Below, one piece after another: positions 35,237 through 43,416 of a DNA stretch of 64,000 nt. This DNA comes from an uncultured Nostocoides sp. (lineage in GTDB: Bacteria > Actinomycetota > Actinomycetes > Actinomycetales > Dermatophilaceae): assembly GCA_937873315.1 (NCBI GenBank), contig CALMQX010000002.1, positions 1 through 64,000 of the forward strand, in the 5' to 3' direction. The notes under the pieces were generated by a model. That model searched no databases. It saw only the letters and a program-made list of their open reading frames with translations, and was not told the DNA's origin. The translations under genes and the position numbers were made by a program. The first letter of the stretch is position 1. Each line of letters opens with the position of its first letter.

Positions 35237-35548
35237 TCAGGATCCGGCCGAGCTCGTGTGTCCGCCGGCCGGTCCGCCACCCTGAGCAGCCGCGCCTGGT
35301 CCGGCCGGGGCGGCCCCCTGCGGCGGAGCGACCGGCGCGAAGCCCGAAGTGCTATTGGACTGCCGCTGACCCTGCTGGCCGGGTACGGGACCGGCCTGGC
35401 TCTGGCTTTGCGGTGACGACTGGGTCGCCGAGTCAGCGTCCAGCTGACTGTTCGCCAAGTGGAATCCCACGGCGCTGGCCCCCACGGCTCCTCCGGCGAG
35501 GAGGGCCACGGACCAGGTGCGGGCGGCATTGAGCGGTGAGGTGGGCAT
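35237..35548 (-). CDS. Gln/Pro/Ala-rich single-pass exported protein
   Basis: 103 residues: short basic start (MPTSPLNAARTW), one hydrophobic helix (about 12-31), then a low-complexity tail rich in Ser, Gln, Gly, Pro and Ala. Same layout as the Ser-rich protein downstream and probably a relative in role. It lies 142 bp upstream of that gene, so it may have its own or a shared promoter. Confidence 0.68.
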   Translation of the reverse strand: MPTSPLNAARTWSVALLAGGAVGASAVGFHLANSQLDADSATQSSPQSQSQAGPVPGQQGQRQSNSTSGFAPVAPPQGAAPAGPGAAAQGGGPAGGHTSSAGS

Positions 35549-35644
35549 GTCTGTCCCTTCGGAGTGCGTGGATGGTGAGTCCTCAGGATGCGCGGGTGCG
35601 CTGGACGCTCGCTGTGGGCGGCATATGGACCCGCTGGGCGCCTC

Positions 35645-35732
35645 AACTTTCCCGCCTGGGGCGGGAAACCCTCGGTTGGGGCCGATTGTAAGGGGCCCCA
35701 ACGTCAAGGTTCCGGCATCAGGCGGGAAAGTT
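35645..35732. repeat. Palindromic repeat element, copy E
   Basis: Opens AACTTTCCCGCC and closes GGCATCAGGCGGGAAAGTT; the inner stem around GGGGCCCC is degenerate compared with copies B-D. It sits between divergent genes (starts at 35548 and 35818), so it cannot be a simple terminator here. Confidence 0.85.
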
Positions 35733-35817
35733 GAGGCGGGTGAGGTGGAGTGGGGCAAGTGGGGGCCGGATCGGTGAGCGTCGAGGTCATAGGGGAAGAC
35801 GTGAGACTCTGGACGGC

Positions 35818-37512
35818 ATGACGAACCCGGCAGAGCACCCGCTGCTGCGACGCATTCGTGAAAGCGTCATCGGCGACGATCACGTGATGGTCACTCCGTA
35901 TGGCGCACGCCGCGTGACCTATGCGGACTACACCGCCAGCGGTCGCGCGCTCTCCTTCATCGAGGACTTCATCCGCGACGAGGTCCTGCCCGCGTACGCC
36001 AACACGCACACCGAATCCAGCGGTACCGGGCTGCAAACCACCCGCCTGCGCGAGGACGCGCGCGAAATCATCCGCCGTGCGGTCGGCGGTGACGACGACA
36101 CGGTGGTGATCTTTGCCGGATCCGGATGCACCGGCGCCATCGCCAAACTCATCGGGGTCCTCGGACTGCGCATCCCCAGCGAACTCGAGGATCGCTGGCA
36201 GCTCTCCCAACAGATCCCCGCAGAGCAGCGGCCTGTGGTCTTCATCGGCCCCTACGAGCACCATTCCAACGAGGTCTCGTGGCGCGAGACGATCGCCGAT
36301 GTCGTGCCGATCAAACAGGACGCCGACGGCGGAGTTTGCCAGGATGACCTGCGAAATCGCCTGCAGGAGTATGCCGCTCGCCCGCTCAAGATCGGCTCCT
36401 TCAGTGCCGCCTCCAATGTCACCGGCATCGTCTCGGATACGCACGGCATCTCGACCCTGCTGCACGAGTATGGCGCACTAGCGTTTTGGGACTTCGCGGC
36501 AGCCGCGCCCTATGTCGACATCGAGATGGCTGCCCCACAAGGTGAGCCCGCGGCATACAAGGACGCCATCTTCTTGTCGCCGCATAAGTTCATCGGCGGC
36601 CCCGCCACTCCGGGCCTGTTGGTCGCGCGACGCGAGCTCTTCCGCAATCGCGTCCCCGATGTGCCCGGCGGTGGAACGGTCGCTTACGTCAACCCCGAGG
36701 ACCACGCCTACCTCTCCGACCCCGCCCACCGCGAGGAGGGCGGCACCCCGGCGATCATCGAGGCCGTGCGTGCGGGGCTGGTTTTCCAGCTCAAGGAGGC
36801 CGTCGGCGTCGAGACCATCCGCGCCCGCGAGGATGAATTCTTCCGGCGGGCCGTGGCGGCATGGCGGGATGAACCAGCCATCGAGATCCTCGGCAATGTC
36901 GACGCCCACCGCCTCTCGATCATGTCCTTCGTGGTGCGGGCGCCCTCAGGCAACTACCTCCACCACAACTTCGTCGTGGCGGTGCTCAATGACCTCTTCG
37001 GTATCCAGTCCCGTGGCGGGTGCTCGTGCGCCGGCCCCTATGGCCATCGGCTCCTCGGCATCGACATCGAGCGCTCCCATGAGTTCGAGCGCGAGATCAC
37101 CGGAGGATGCGAGGGCATCAAGCCCGGCTGGGTGCGGGTGAACTTCAACTACTTCATCTCCGACACCGTCGCCGATTACGTCATCGAGGCCGTGCGCCTG
37201 GTGGCTCGCGACGGCTGGCGGCTCCTGGGCGACTACCTTTTCGATCCGGTCACCGGCCGTTGGCGCCACCGCGACGGGGTGGTGGAGCCACCGATCCGCC
37301 TCATGGACATCACGTATGCCGCGGACGGCACCTTGCAGGTGCCGGCCACCTCCCTGCGCGGCGGTGAGGAATTGCTGGCCGAGCATCTGCGCGATGGGGA
37401 GCGCATCCTGGCGCAGGCCACGCCGCCGGACCTCGATGCCCCATCGGCCAAACTGGGTGAGGACTTTGAGCACCTGCGTTGGTTCGATCTGCCCGAGAGC
37501 GCCTTGCTCTGA
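35818..37512 (+). CDS. Class V PLP aminotransferase-fold enzyme (cysteine desulfurase-like)
   Basis: 564 residues, longer than IscS/SufS (about 400). The Schiff-base Lys is in SPHKFIGGP. GTG-type PLP contacts are seen in GSGCTGAIAKL and GPYEHHSNEVSWRE. A Cys in RGGCSCAGPYGHRLLG occupies the position of the catalytic loop. The C-terminal 100 residues are an extra domain of unknown role. Members may be desulfurases or lyases; the reaction is not settled. ATG 35818 chosen; upstream frame reads through repeat copy E. Confidence 0.85.
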   Translation: MTNPAEHPLLRRIRESVIGDDHVMVTPYGARRVTYADYTASGRALSFIEDFIRDEVLPAYANTHTESSGTGLQTTRLREDAREIIRRAVGGDDDTVVIFAGSGCTGAIAKLIGVLGLRIPSELEDRWQLSQQIPAEQRPVVFIGPYEHHSNEVSWRETIADVVPIKQDADGGVCQDDLRNRLQEYAARPLKIGSFSAASNVTGIVSDTHGISTLLHEYGALAFWDFAAAAPYVDIEMAAPQGEPAAYKDAIFLSPHKFIGGPATPGLLVARRELFRNRVPDVPGGGTVAYVNPEDHAYLSDPAHREEGGTPAIIEAVRAGLVFQLKEAVGVETIRAREDEFFRRAVAAWRDEPAIEILGNVDAHRLSIMSFVVRAPSGNYLHHNFVVAVLNDLFGIQSRGGCSCAGPYGHRLLGIDIERSHEFEREITGGCEGIKPGWVRVNFNYFISDTVADYVIEAVRLVARDGWRLLGDYLFDPVTGRWRHRDGVVEPPIRLMDITYAADGTLQVPATSLRGGEELLAEHLRDGERILAQATPPDLDAPSAKLGEDFEHLRWFDLPESALL

Positions 37513-37513
37513 G

Positions 37514-37544
37514 CCCGGCCTAGATCGACCGTACTGAGGCCGGG
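37514..37544 (+). terminator. Short GC hairpin after the class V enzyme gene
   Basis: CCCGGCCT (37514-37521) pairs with AGGCCGGG (37537-37544) just after the stop codon, followed by TT. A modest intrinsic terminator candidate that also overlaps the promoter region of the PPOX gene at 37559. Confidence 0.5.
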
Positions 37545-37558
37545 TTAGGCTGACCGGC

Positions 37559-37960
37559 ATGGCTCTCGACCCTGACCTGCACCGGTTGGCCAAGACCACC
37601 ACCTTGGCGACCGTCGTCACCCAGATGCCCGATGGCTCGTTCCAGGCGATGCCCTTGTGGGTCGACTGCGATGACGATTACGTGCTGATCAACACCGAAC
37701 CGCAGCGACAGCGCGCCAAGAATGTCGCCCGCAACCCGCGCATGACGGTGCTGCTGGTCTCCCGCGAGAGCGACTGGGACTGGATCGAGGTGCGCGGCGA
37801 GGTCGTCGAGACGGTCGGCGGTCAGGAGGCTCGCGATCACATTGACGCGCTCTCCAGGAAGTACCTCGGCCGCGACTACCCGAACCCGGTGGGTCCGCAG
37901 GGCCGGATCATTCTCAAAGTGCGGCCCGATCGGGTGACCAGCCAGGCCGGACGGCGGTGA
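37559..37960 (+). CDS. PPOX-class F420-dependent oxidoreductase
   Basis: 133 residues. TLATVVTQMPDGSFQAMPLWVD, INTEPQRQRAKNVARNPRMTVLL and YPNPVGPQGRIILKVRPDRV follow the FDOR-B/PPOX F420-binding pattern of actinobacteria. It is the first of three overlapping genes with the GNAT and MFS genes. Substrate unknown. Confidence 0.88.
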   Translation: MALDPDLHRLAKTTTLATVVTQMPDGSFQAMPLWVDCDDDYVLINTEPQRQRAKNVARNPRMTVLLVSRESDWDWIEVRGEVVETVGGQEARDHIDALSRKYLGRDYPNPVGPQGRIILKVRPDRVTSQAGRR

Positions 37961-38643
37961 CGACGCAGCTCAACGAGCTGGGTCAGCCCGTCGGCGCGCA
38001 GGTTCCTGGTTGGCAGCCTCGGGCAACGCCGCCGATGACTTCGCTCCTGGGACGTACCTGCTCGCTCATCGCCCTCACCGAGGCTCACCTGGCTGACCTG
38101 TGGTCGGCATATGCCGACACCGACGACGCCCACTGGACCTATCTCCCAGCGGAGCGACCCCGCAGTGTTGATGAGGTCCGCCTCCTGCTGCCCCAGCGCT
38201 CGGCTGGCTATTACACGTATGCCGTGATGATGGCAGGCGCCGCGCAAGGAATGCTCAGCCTGCTGCGCGCCGATGCCGCGAATGGCGTGATTGAGGTCGG
38301 CTGGATCGCGCTCGGGTCGCGGCTGAAGCGGACGGTCGCGGCGACCGAGGCTCAGCGGCTGGTCATGGGCCATGTCTTTGACGACCTGGGTTATCGGCGG
38401 CTCGAATGGAAGTGCGACGCACTCAACGCGCCCTCCCGCGCAGCGGCGGAGCGTCTTGGTTATCGGCTCGAGGGCGTCTTCCGTCACCATGTCGTCACCA
38501 AGGGTCGCAATCGCGACACCGCCTGGTACGCCGTCCTCGATAGTGAATGGCCGTCCCTGCGGTCGCGCCTGGACACCTGGCTGGCGCCGAGCAATTTCAC
38601 CGCAGATGGCCAGCAGCGCGCTCGCCTTGGCGGTGCGGCATGA
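37957..38643 (+). CDS. GNAT-family N-acetyltransferase (RimJ/RimL-like)
   Basis: 228 residues. GNAT fold with WIALGSRLKRTVAATEAQRL (acetyl-CoA region), ALNAPSRAAAERLGYRLEGVFR and HVVTKGRNRDTAWYAVLD, typical of the RimJ/L subgroup that acetylates protein N-termini or small amines. GTG start overlaps the preceding stop (GTGA). Confidence 0.85.
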   Translation: MTTQLNELGQPVGAQVPGWQPRATPPMTSLLGRTCSLIALTEAHLADLWSAYADTDDAHWTYLPAERPRSVDEVRLLLPQRSAGYYTYAVMMAGAAQGMLSLLRADAANGVIEVGWIALGSRLKRTVAATEAQRLVMGHVFDDLGYRRLEWKCDALNAPSRAAAERLGYRLEGVFRHHVVTKGRNRDTAWYAVLDSEWPSLRSRLDTWLAPSNFTADGQQRARLGGAA

Positions 38644-39851
38644 CTCAGGAACGCGAACGCATTCCTCGGGAGATCTGGGTTCTCATCGCGGCGGCCTTCG
38701 TCATCGCGGTCGGCTTTGGGCTCATCACCCCTGTCCTCCCGCAGTTCGCCCAGAGCTTCGGCGTGGGCGCCACGGCGAGTTCCATCGTGGTGAGCGTCTT
38801 CGCCTTCTTCCGTTTGGTCTTCGCGCCCGGCGGAGGGCGGTTGATTGCTCGGCTCGGTGAACGTCCGGTCTACTTGATCGGATTGCTCATCGTCGCAATC
38901 TCCACCGGCGCCACGGCATTCGCGCAGAACTACACCCAGTTGGTGATCTTCCGCGGCCTGGGCGGGATTGGGTCGACGATGTTCACCGTCTCGGCTGTCG
39001 CTCTGCTGGTGCGCATCGCGCCGCCGACGATCCGTGCCCGGGTGTCCTCTGCCTACGCCTCGGCTTTCCTTATCGGTGGTGTCACTGGCCCGGTCGTCGG
39101 TGGGCTGCTGGGAAATCTCGGCCTGCGGGTGCCTTTCCTGGTGTATTCCGTGGCACTGCTCATCGCCGCGGCGATCGTGGCGTTGGCGATCCAGCCGAGC
39201 GCATTGCGCCCAGCCGACGGTGCCCCCGTGCTGCCGGTGCTGACCGCCCGTGAGGCCTGGCGCGATAGCGCGTATCGCGCGGGTATCGGATCGGCACTGG
39301 CCAACGGCTGGGCGAATTTCGGGGTACGCAATGCCATCCTCCCGCTCTTCGCGACCGCCGTGATCGGCAAGGCACCCTGGGTCGCCGGAATGGCGCTCGC
39401 GGTATTCGCTGCCGGCAATGCTGCGGGGCTGACTGTCGCCGGTCGTCGCTCGGATGCGATTGGCCGCAGGCCCTTCATCATCGCGGGCCTGATCGTCAGC
39501 GGGCTGGCGACCGCCGCAACGGGGTTGGCCACCAATCTCGTGATGCTTGTGGTCCTTTCCGTGGTTGCGGGACTGGGCGCCGGGACGCTCAACCCTGCCC
39601 AGCAGGCCTCGATCGCCGACGTCATCGGCCGAGAGCGCAATGGCGGGCCCGCGCTCGCGGCATACCAAATGAGTGCCGACCTGGGCTCCATCGTCGGCCC
39701 GATCATCGCGGGCGTGCTCGTCGACCGGGGGAGCTATCAACTGGCTTTCGCGATCACCGGGGCGGTCACGCTGGCCGCAGTCATTCCCTGGCTGCGCGCT
39801 CGCGAGACTCATCCGGTGCCGGCCTCCACGTCGGCGTCGGCCACGAGCTGA
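38640..39851 (+). CDS. MFS transporter
   Basis: 403 residues with 12 predicted helices. MFS motif A variant GGRLIARLGERP follows TM2 and GRRSDAIGRRP lies between TM8 and TM9. It resembles drug:H+ antiporters of the DHA1 class. The ATG overlaps the GNAT stop. Its pairing with an acetyltransferase suggests detoxification, but the substrate is unknown. Confidence 0.88.
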   Translation: MTQERERIPREIWVLIAAAFVIAVGFGLITPVLPQFAQSFGVGATASSIVVSVFAFFRLVFAPGGGRLIARLGERPVYLIGLLIVAISTGATAFAQNYTQLVIFRGLGGIGSTMFTVSAVALLVRIAPPTIRARVSSAYASAFLIGGVTGPVVGGLLGNLGLRVPFLVYSVALLIAAAIVALAIQPSALRPADGAPVLPVLTAREAWRDSAYRAGIGSALANGWANFGVRNAILPLFATAVIGKAPWVAGMALAVFAAGNAAGLTVAGRRSDAIGRRPFIIAGLIVSGLATAATGLATNLVMLVVLSVVAGLGAGTLNPAQQASIADVIGRERNGGPALAAYQMSADLGSIVGPIIAGVLVDRGSYQLAFAITGAVTLAAVIPWLRARETHPVPASTSASATS

Positions 39852-39911
39852 CCTGTGGGGAAACGGCCGGTTTCCGCCGCGAGGTCGAGACGGAAGTCCC
39901 CAACTCGGTGA

Positions 39912-40586
39912 TCAGGGCGATCCCGAATTCAGCGACCGCTGGAGGCTATCTTCAGGTGCGCCCAGGATCGGTTCACGTCCGGTGATGAGGTCAAAGACAG
40001 CTTTGGGGGATGCGGCGACCTCGCGCAGCGAGCCACCTCGGGAGAGCCCCCACAGGTGTTGGGTCGTCCAGTCGCCGACCCCGTCGGCGTCAATGCCGAC
40101 TGCACGACAGATGGCCACGGCTCGCGGCACGTGGTAGCCCTGGCTGACCACCAAGGCTCGCTCGACCCCGAAGATCCGGCGGGCGCGCACACACGAGTCG
40201 TAGGTGTCGCGCCCGGCGAAGTCGCGGACCACCTTGTCAGCGGGAATGCCGTGCTCCACGAGATAGGTCTGCATCGCGGTCGGCTCGTCGTAGTCGGCCG
40301 TGCTGTTATCGCCGCTGACGAGGATGGCACGCACCTTGCCTGCGGCATACAGCTCACGCGCCACGTCCAGGCGTGCGGTGAGGAAGAGCATCGGCGTGCC
40401 GTCGGGGTAGATCCCGGCACCGAAGACGATTGCGACTGGCGCTGAGGGCGCCTGCGACACCGTGTAGATGTGCCCCACGGCCGCTACGCGCACCCACGCG
40501 TAGGGCGCAAGGGCCAACGCCGCGGCGATGCCCAACACCCCCGCGATCCGCCGCCGTGTCCACCTCACACATCGACGGTAAGGCAC
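39912..40586 (-). CDS. SanA/YdcF-family (DUF218) membrane protein
   Basis: 224 residues. One N-terminal helix (about 13-34), then the DUF218 domain with VFGAGIYPDGTPMLFLTARLD, LVSGDN and SQGYHVPRAVAICRAVG. Homologues (SanA, ElyC) influence envelope integrity and vancomycin sensitivity at the outer face of the membrane. Starts at GTG 40586; an in-frame GTG six codons later is an alternative. Confidence 0.87.
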   Translation of the reverse strand: MPYRRCVRWTRRRIAGVLGIAAALALAPYAWVRVAAVGHIYTVSQAPSAPVAIVFGAGIYPDGTPMLFLTARLDVARELYAAGKVRAILVSGDNSTADYDEPTAMQTYLVEHGIPADKVVRDFAGRDTYDSCVRARRIFGVERALVVSQGYHVPRAVAICRAVGIDADGVGDWTTQHLWGLSRGGSLREVAASPKAVFDLITGREPILGAPEDSLQRSLNSGSP

Positions 40587-40640
40587 ATTGGTGGCAGTAG
40601 CCCTCTTGCGTCAGCCTCGGTGGTACTGGAACCTGGCGTA

Positions 40641-41120
40641 ATGCCCACGTTGGTCGTCATCCGTCATGCGAAGTCGGACTGGGATGTCCCAGCCGATGAT
40701 CGCCACCGGCCGTTGGCCGCGCGCGGGCGGCGACAGGCGCCGGAGTCGGGTCGCTGGATTGCCGAGGAGGTCGAGCCGATCGAGTTGGCCGTGGTCTCGG
40801 TGGCGCAGCGAGCCCGGGAGACCTGGGAGCTCGTGAGCGCGCAACTGCCGTATGCCGCACGGCAGGTTTTCGATGAGGCGGCCTACACCTTCTCCGGCGA
40901 TGACCTGGTTGAGGTGGTGCGCGCGCTGCCCCGGGAGCTGTCCGTTGCGGCCGTGGTCAGCCACAATCCGGCGGTCGAGGAGCTGGTGCGGTCCCTGACG
41001 GGGGAGTGGGTGCCTATGCCGACGGCGGCGGTTGCGGTGATCGACCTGCCGTCGTGGCGGGATCGTGGGGGCCTTCGTTGGGCTGGTCGACCGGCAGACC
41101 AGCCGCCTTCCACGCAGTGA
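40641..41120 (+). CDS. SixA-type histidine phosphatase
   Basis: 159 residues. LVVIRHAKSDW contains the RHG-type catalytic His (RHAKS) and VVSHNPAVEEL the second His, matching SixA phosphohistidine phosphatases. ATG 40641 is the first codon after a divergent region with the DUF218 gene. The 3' end overlaps the convergent rhodanese gene by 107 bp. Confidence 0.88.
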   Translation: MPTLVVIRHAKSDWDVPADDRHRPLAARGRRQAPESGRWIAEEVEPIELAVVSVAQRARETWELVSAQLPYAARQVFDEAAYTFSGDDLVEVVRALPRELSVAAVVSHNPAVEELVRSLTGEWVPMPTAAVAVIDLPSWRDRGGLRWAGRPADQPPSTQ

Positions 41121-41487
41121 ACCCGCCTTCGAGGTGCTCGACGTCATCGCGCCCCATGTCGGTCAAGGCGGCCGCGGCCAACGCTGAGCGCCAGGCGCTG
41201 CCGCAGTACAGGATGAGCGTCCGACCGTCGTCCAGAGCAGGCTTGTAGTACGGGCTTTGCGGGTCGACCCAAAACTCGAGCATGCCTCGCGGGGCGCGGA
41301 AGGCCCCGGGAATCAAGCCCTCACGCGCCAACTCGCGTGGGTCGCGGATATCCACCACCAGAACACTGGGGTCCTGGAGCAGTGCCGCGACCTCGTGCGG
41401 ACTCCTGGATCGCACGCGGGCGTTGGCCGCTGCCACGAGATCGCGCGAACTGCGGGCAAGGGGCTCTCCGGGTTGGCGCGGCGGCAT
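41014..41487 (-). CDS. Single-domain rhodanese
   Basis: 157 residues. DIRDPRELAREGLIPGAFRAPRG and active loop CGSAWRS with catalytic Cys. There is no CstR palindrome nearby, so it is outside that regulon. The last 36 residues (QPNEGPHDPATTAG...) are a disordered tail that overlaps the convergent phosphatase gene, an unusually long antisense overlap for functional genes. Confidence 0.85.
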   Translation of the reverse strand: MPPRQPGEPLARSSRDLVAAANARVRSRSPHEVAALLQDPSVLVVDIRDPRELAREGLIPGAFRAPRGMLEFWVDPQSPYYKPALDDGRTLILYCGSAWRSALAAAALTDMGRDDVEHLEGGFTAWKAAGLPVDQPNEGPHDPATTAGRSPQPPPSA

Positions 41488-41546
41488 AGGTCAACTATGC
41501 CTGGACGCGGCTCGGATGTCGTTGTGGGGAGAGTAGATTCGGCCCT

Positions 41547-42497
41547 GTGAGCAGGTCCTCGTCGGTCGTGGTCATCGTCAACCCGACCAAGTTTGAGAAC
41601 CTGCCAGCCGTGCGGCGCAGAATCGACCGGGTCGCGGATGACGTCGGCTTTCCGGCACCCCGATGGGTCGAGACGACTGCGCAGGACCCCGGCTTTGGGC
41701 AGACCCGCGCGGCCCTGCAGGCGGGGGCGCGTCTGGTCTGCGTGCTCGGGGGTGACGGGACGGTCCGCGCGGTTGCGGAGGTGCTCGCTGGGACCGGGGT
41801 TCCGCTCGGGCTGCTTCCTGGGGGGACCGGCAACCTGTTGGCCCGCAATGTCGGCGCTCCCGTGGCCCGGCTCGAGACGGCGATGATCACCGCCCTGACC
41901 GGTCGCAATCGGGCGATCGACATCGGTTGGCTGATCATCGATCCCACGCAGGAGCAACGAGCCCACCCGAACCCTGCCGAGCTCCGCGACGACCCCAATG
42001 TGCATGCCTTCACGGTGATGGCGGGCCTGGGCTTTGACGCCCAGATCATGGTTGATGCCCCCGAGGAGGTGAAGGCCAAGGTCGGCTGGGCGGCCTATGT
42101 CGTCAGTGCCAGCAAGCACCTGCGGGATGCGCCATTCCAGGCCGGGATCGAGCTCGATGGCCGGGTGGGCAAGACCCGAGGGACCCGGACGGTCGTGGTC
42201 GGCAACTGTGGTCGCCTCACCGGTGGCATGGTGCTGCTGCCCGAGGCCGCCGTAGACGATGGCGTGCTGGATGTCGCCCGGGTGTCACCGCGGACGTTGG
42301 CGCAGTGGGCCACGATGGCGACGCGGGTACTCACGCGACGCGAGAATGGCGGACCGCACCTGACTCGGCGTCGTGGTCGTGAGGTGGTCGTGCGGGTCCA
42401 GCCGACTCAACTGGTCCAAGTCGACGGGGACGACCTTGTCACTGCGTCGGTCTTGCGTTTCGTGGTCGACCCCGGGGCCCTTGTGGTGCGCTCGTAG
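41547..42497 (+). CDS. Diacylglycerol/lipid kinase family protein
   Basis: 316 residues. VIVNPTKF start, nucleotide motif VLGGDGTVRAV, and LPGGTGNLLARN are the DAGK catalytic hallmarks; the C-terminal beta-rich domain ends near VQVDGDDL. Likely phosphorylates diacylglycerol or a related lipid at the membrane. Confidence 0.92.
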   Translation: MSRSSSVVVIVNPTKFENLPAVRRRIDRVADDVGFPAPRWVETTAQDPGFGQTRAALQAGARLVCVLGGDGTVRAVAEVLAGTGVPLGLLPGGTGNLLARNVGAPVARLETAMITALTGRNRAIDIGWLIIDPTQEQRAHPNPAELRDDPNVHAFTVMAGLGFDAQIMVDAPEEVKAKVGWAAYVVSASKHLRDAPFQAGIELDGRVGKTRGTRTVVVGNCGRLTGGMVLLPEAAVDDGVLDVARVSPRTLAQWATMATRVLTRRENGGPHLTRRRGREVVVRVQPTQLVQVDGDDLVTASVLRFVVDPGALVVRS

Positions 42498-42504
42498 CGC
42501 CGGA

Positions 42505-43407
42505 TCAGGGCGCGACTTCGGCGTCCGCTGGCGTCACCTGCCGCCGGCGACTAAGTCGGACCAGGAAGACCAGCCCCACGACGAGGGCGATGGCGGAGAG
42601 GTACTGCGCCTGCGAAGCGTCGAACGGGCCGTAGCGCTCGTTGACCCGCAGCGGCTCGATCCACAGGCGCTCCAGACTGGCCAGCACGACATACAGGGCG
42701 AAGAGCCAGCCCTTGGTGAAGGGGTGGGCGCGCAGTCGCCACAGCAGGGCAAAGAGCAGGAGCCCGACGGTGATCTCCCAGATCGGGGTGGGGTACACAC
42801 CGGGCGCGGGGATGGTCTCGCCCAAGATGTTGCCCTCGTACGTCTGTGCCCACAGCCAGGTGGGCAGCCAGGACGGCTTGGCCGCCATATTGGCCGTGAG
42901 GCCCCAGTCGCCGTCGCCGGAGATTTGGCAGCCGATTCGGCCCAAGGCGTAGCCGAGCATCATGGCGGGTCCGGCGGCATCCATCGCCGGCAGCACCTTC
43001 AAGCCTGCCCGGCGAATCAGCCAGATTCCCACCAGGGTCGCCACGACCAGGCCGCCGATGACATTGAATCCGGAACGCGTGAAGATCACCGAGGCAGGGT
43101 CAGCAAAGAGCGCGGGCAGGTTCTCCAGGATCGAAAACAGCCGGGCGCCGGCGACCCCGGTGAAGAGCATCCACAGTCCGAAGCTCGTAACGAAGTCCTC
43201 AAGTTGCTCTCGGGATGTCACGCGAGGGCTGACGGCAGCCGGATTCTGGAGCTCTCCGCCATCCCAGAGGCGCCGGAGCTCGACGCGCATGGCGTGCACG
43301 GCGATCATCACCGCGATGACCAAGCTCAGGCCGAACATCGGGATGGGTAGCGGGAGATCCAACCCGGTGAGGTATCGCACCAGGTCCTCGAGATAGGGAA
43401 AGGCCAC
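42505..43407 (-). CDS. Lgt-family (prolipoprotein diacylglyceryl transferase-like) membrane protein
   Basis: 300 residues, about seven helices. ALGRIGCQISGDGDWG corresponds to the Lgt signature GRxGNFxNxE but has Asp/Gly where classical Lgt has Asn and Glu. LRVNERYG fits the late conserved Arg region. It is probably a divergent Lgt-like enzyme rather than the housekeeping Lgt; lipid substrate unproven. The convergent partner gene is a lipid kinase. Confidence 0.8.
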   Translation of the reverse strand: MAFPYLEDLVRYLTGLDLPLPIPMFGLSLVIAVMIAVHAMRVELRRLWDGGELQNPAAVSPRVTSREQLEDFVTSFGLWMLFTGVAGARLFSILENLPALFADPASVIFTRSGFNVIGGLVVATLVGIWLIRRAGLKVLPAMDAAGPAMMLGYALGRIGCQISGDGDWGLTANMAAKPSWLPTWLWAQTYEGNILGETIPAPGVYPTPIWEITVGLLLFALLWRLRAHPFTKGWLFALYVVLASLERLWIEPLRVNERYGPFDASQAQYLSAIALVVGLVFLVRLSRRRQVTPADAEVAP

Positions 43408-43416
43408 GGGAGGACT

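Noticed and set aside
38484-39812. 442-codon minus-strand frame
   Set aside because: Antisense to the MFS transporter gene with a composition unlike any protein in the window.
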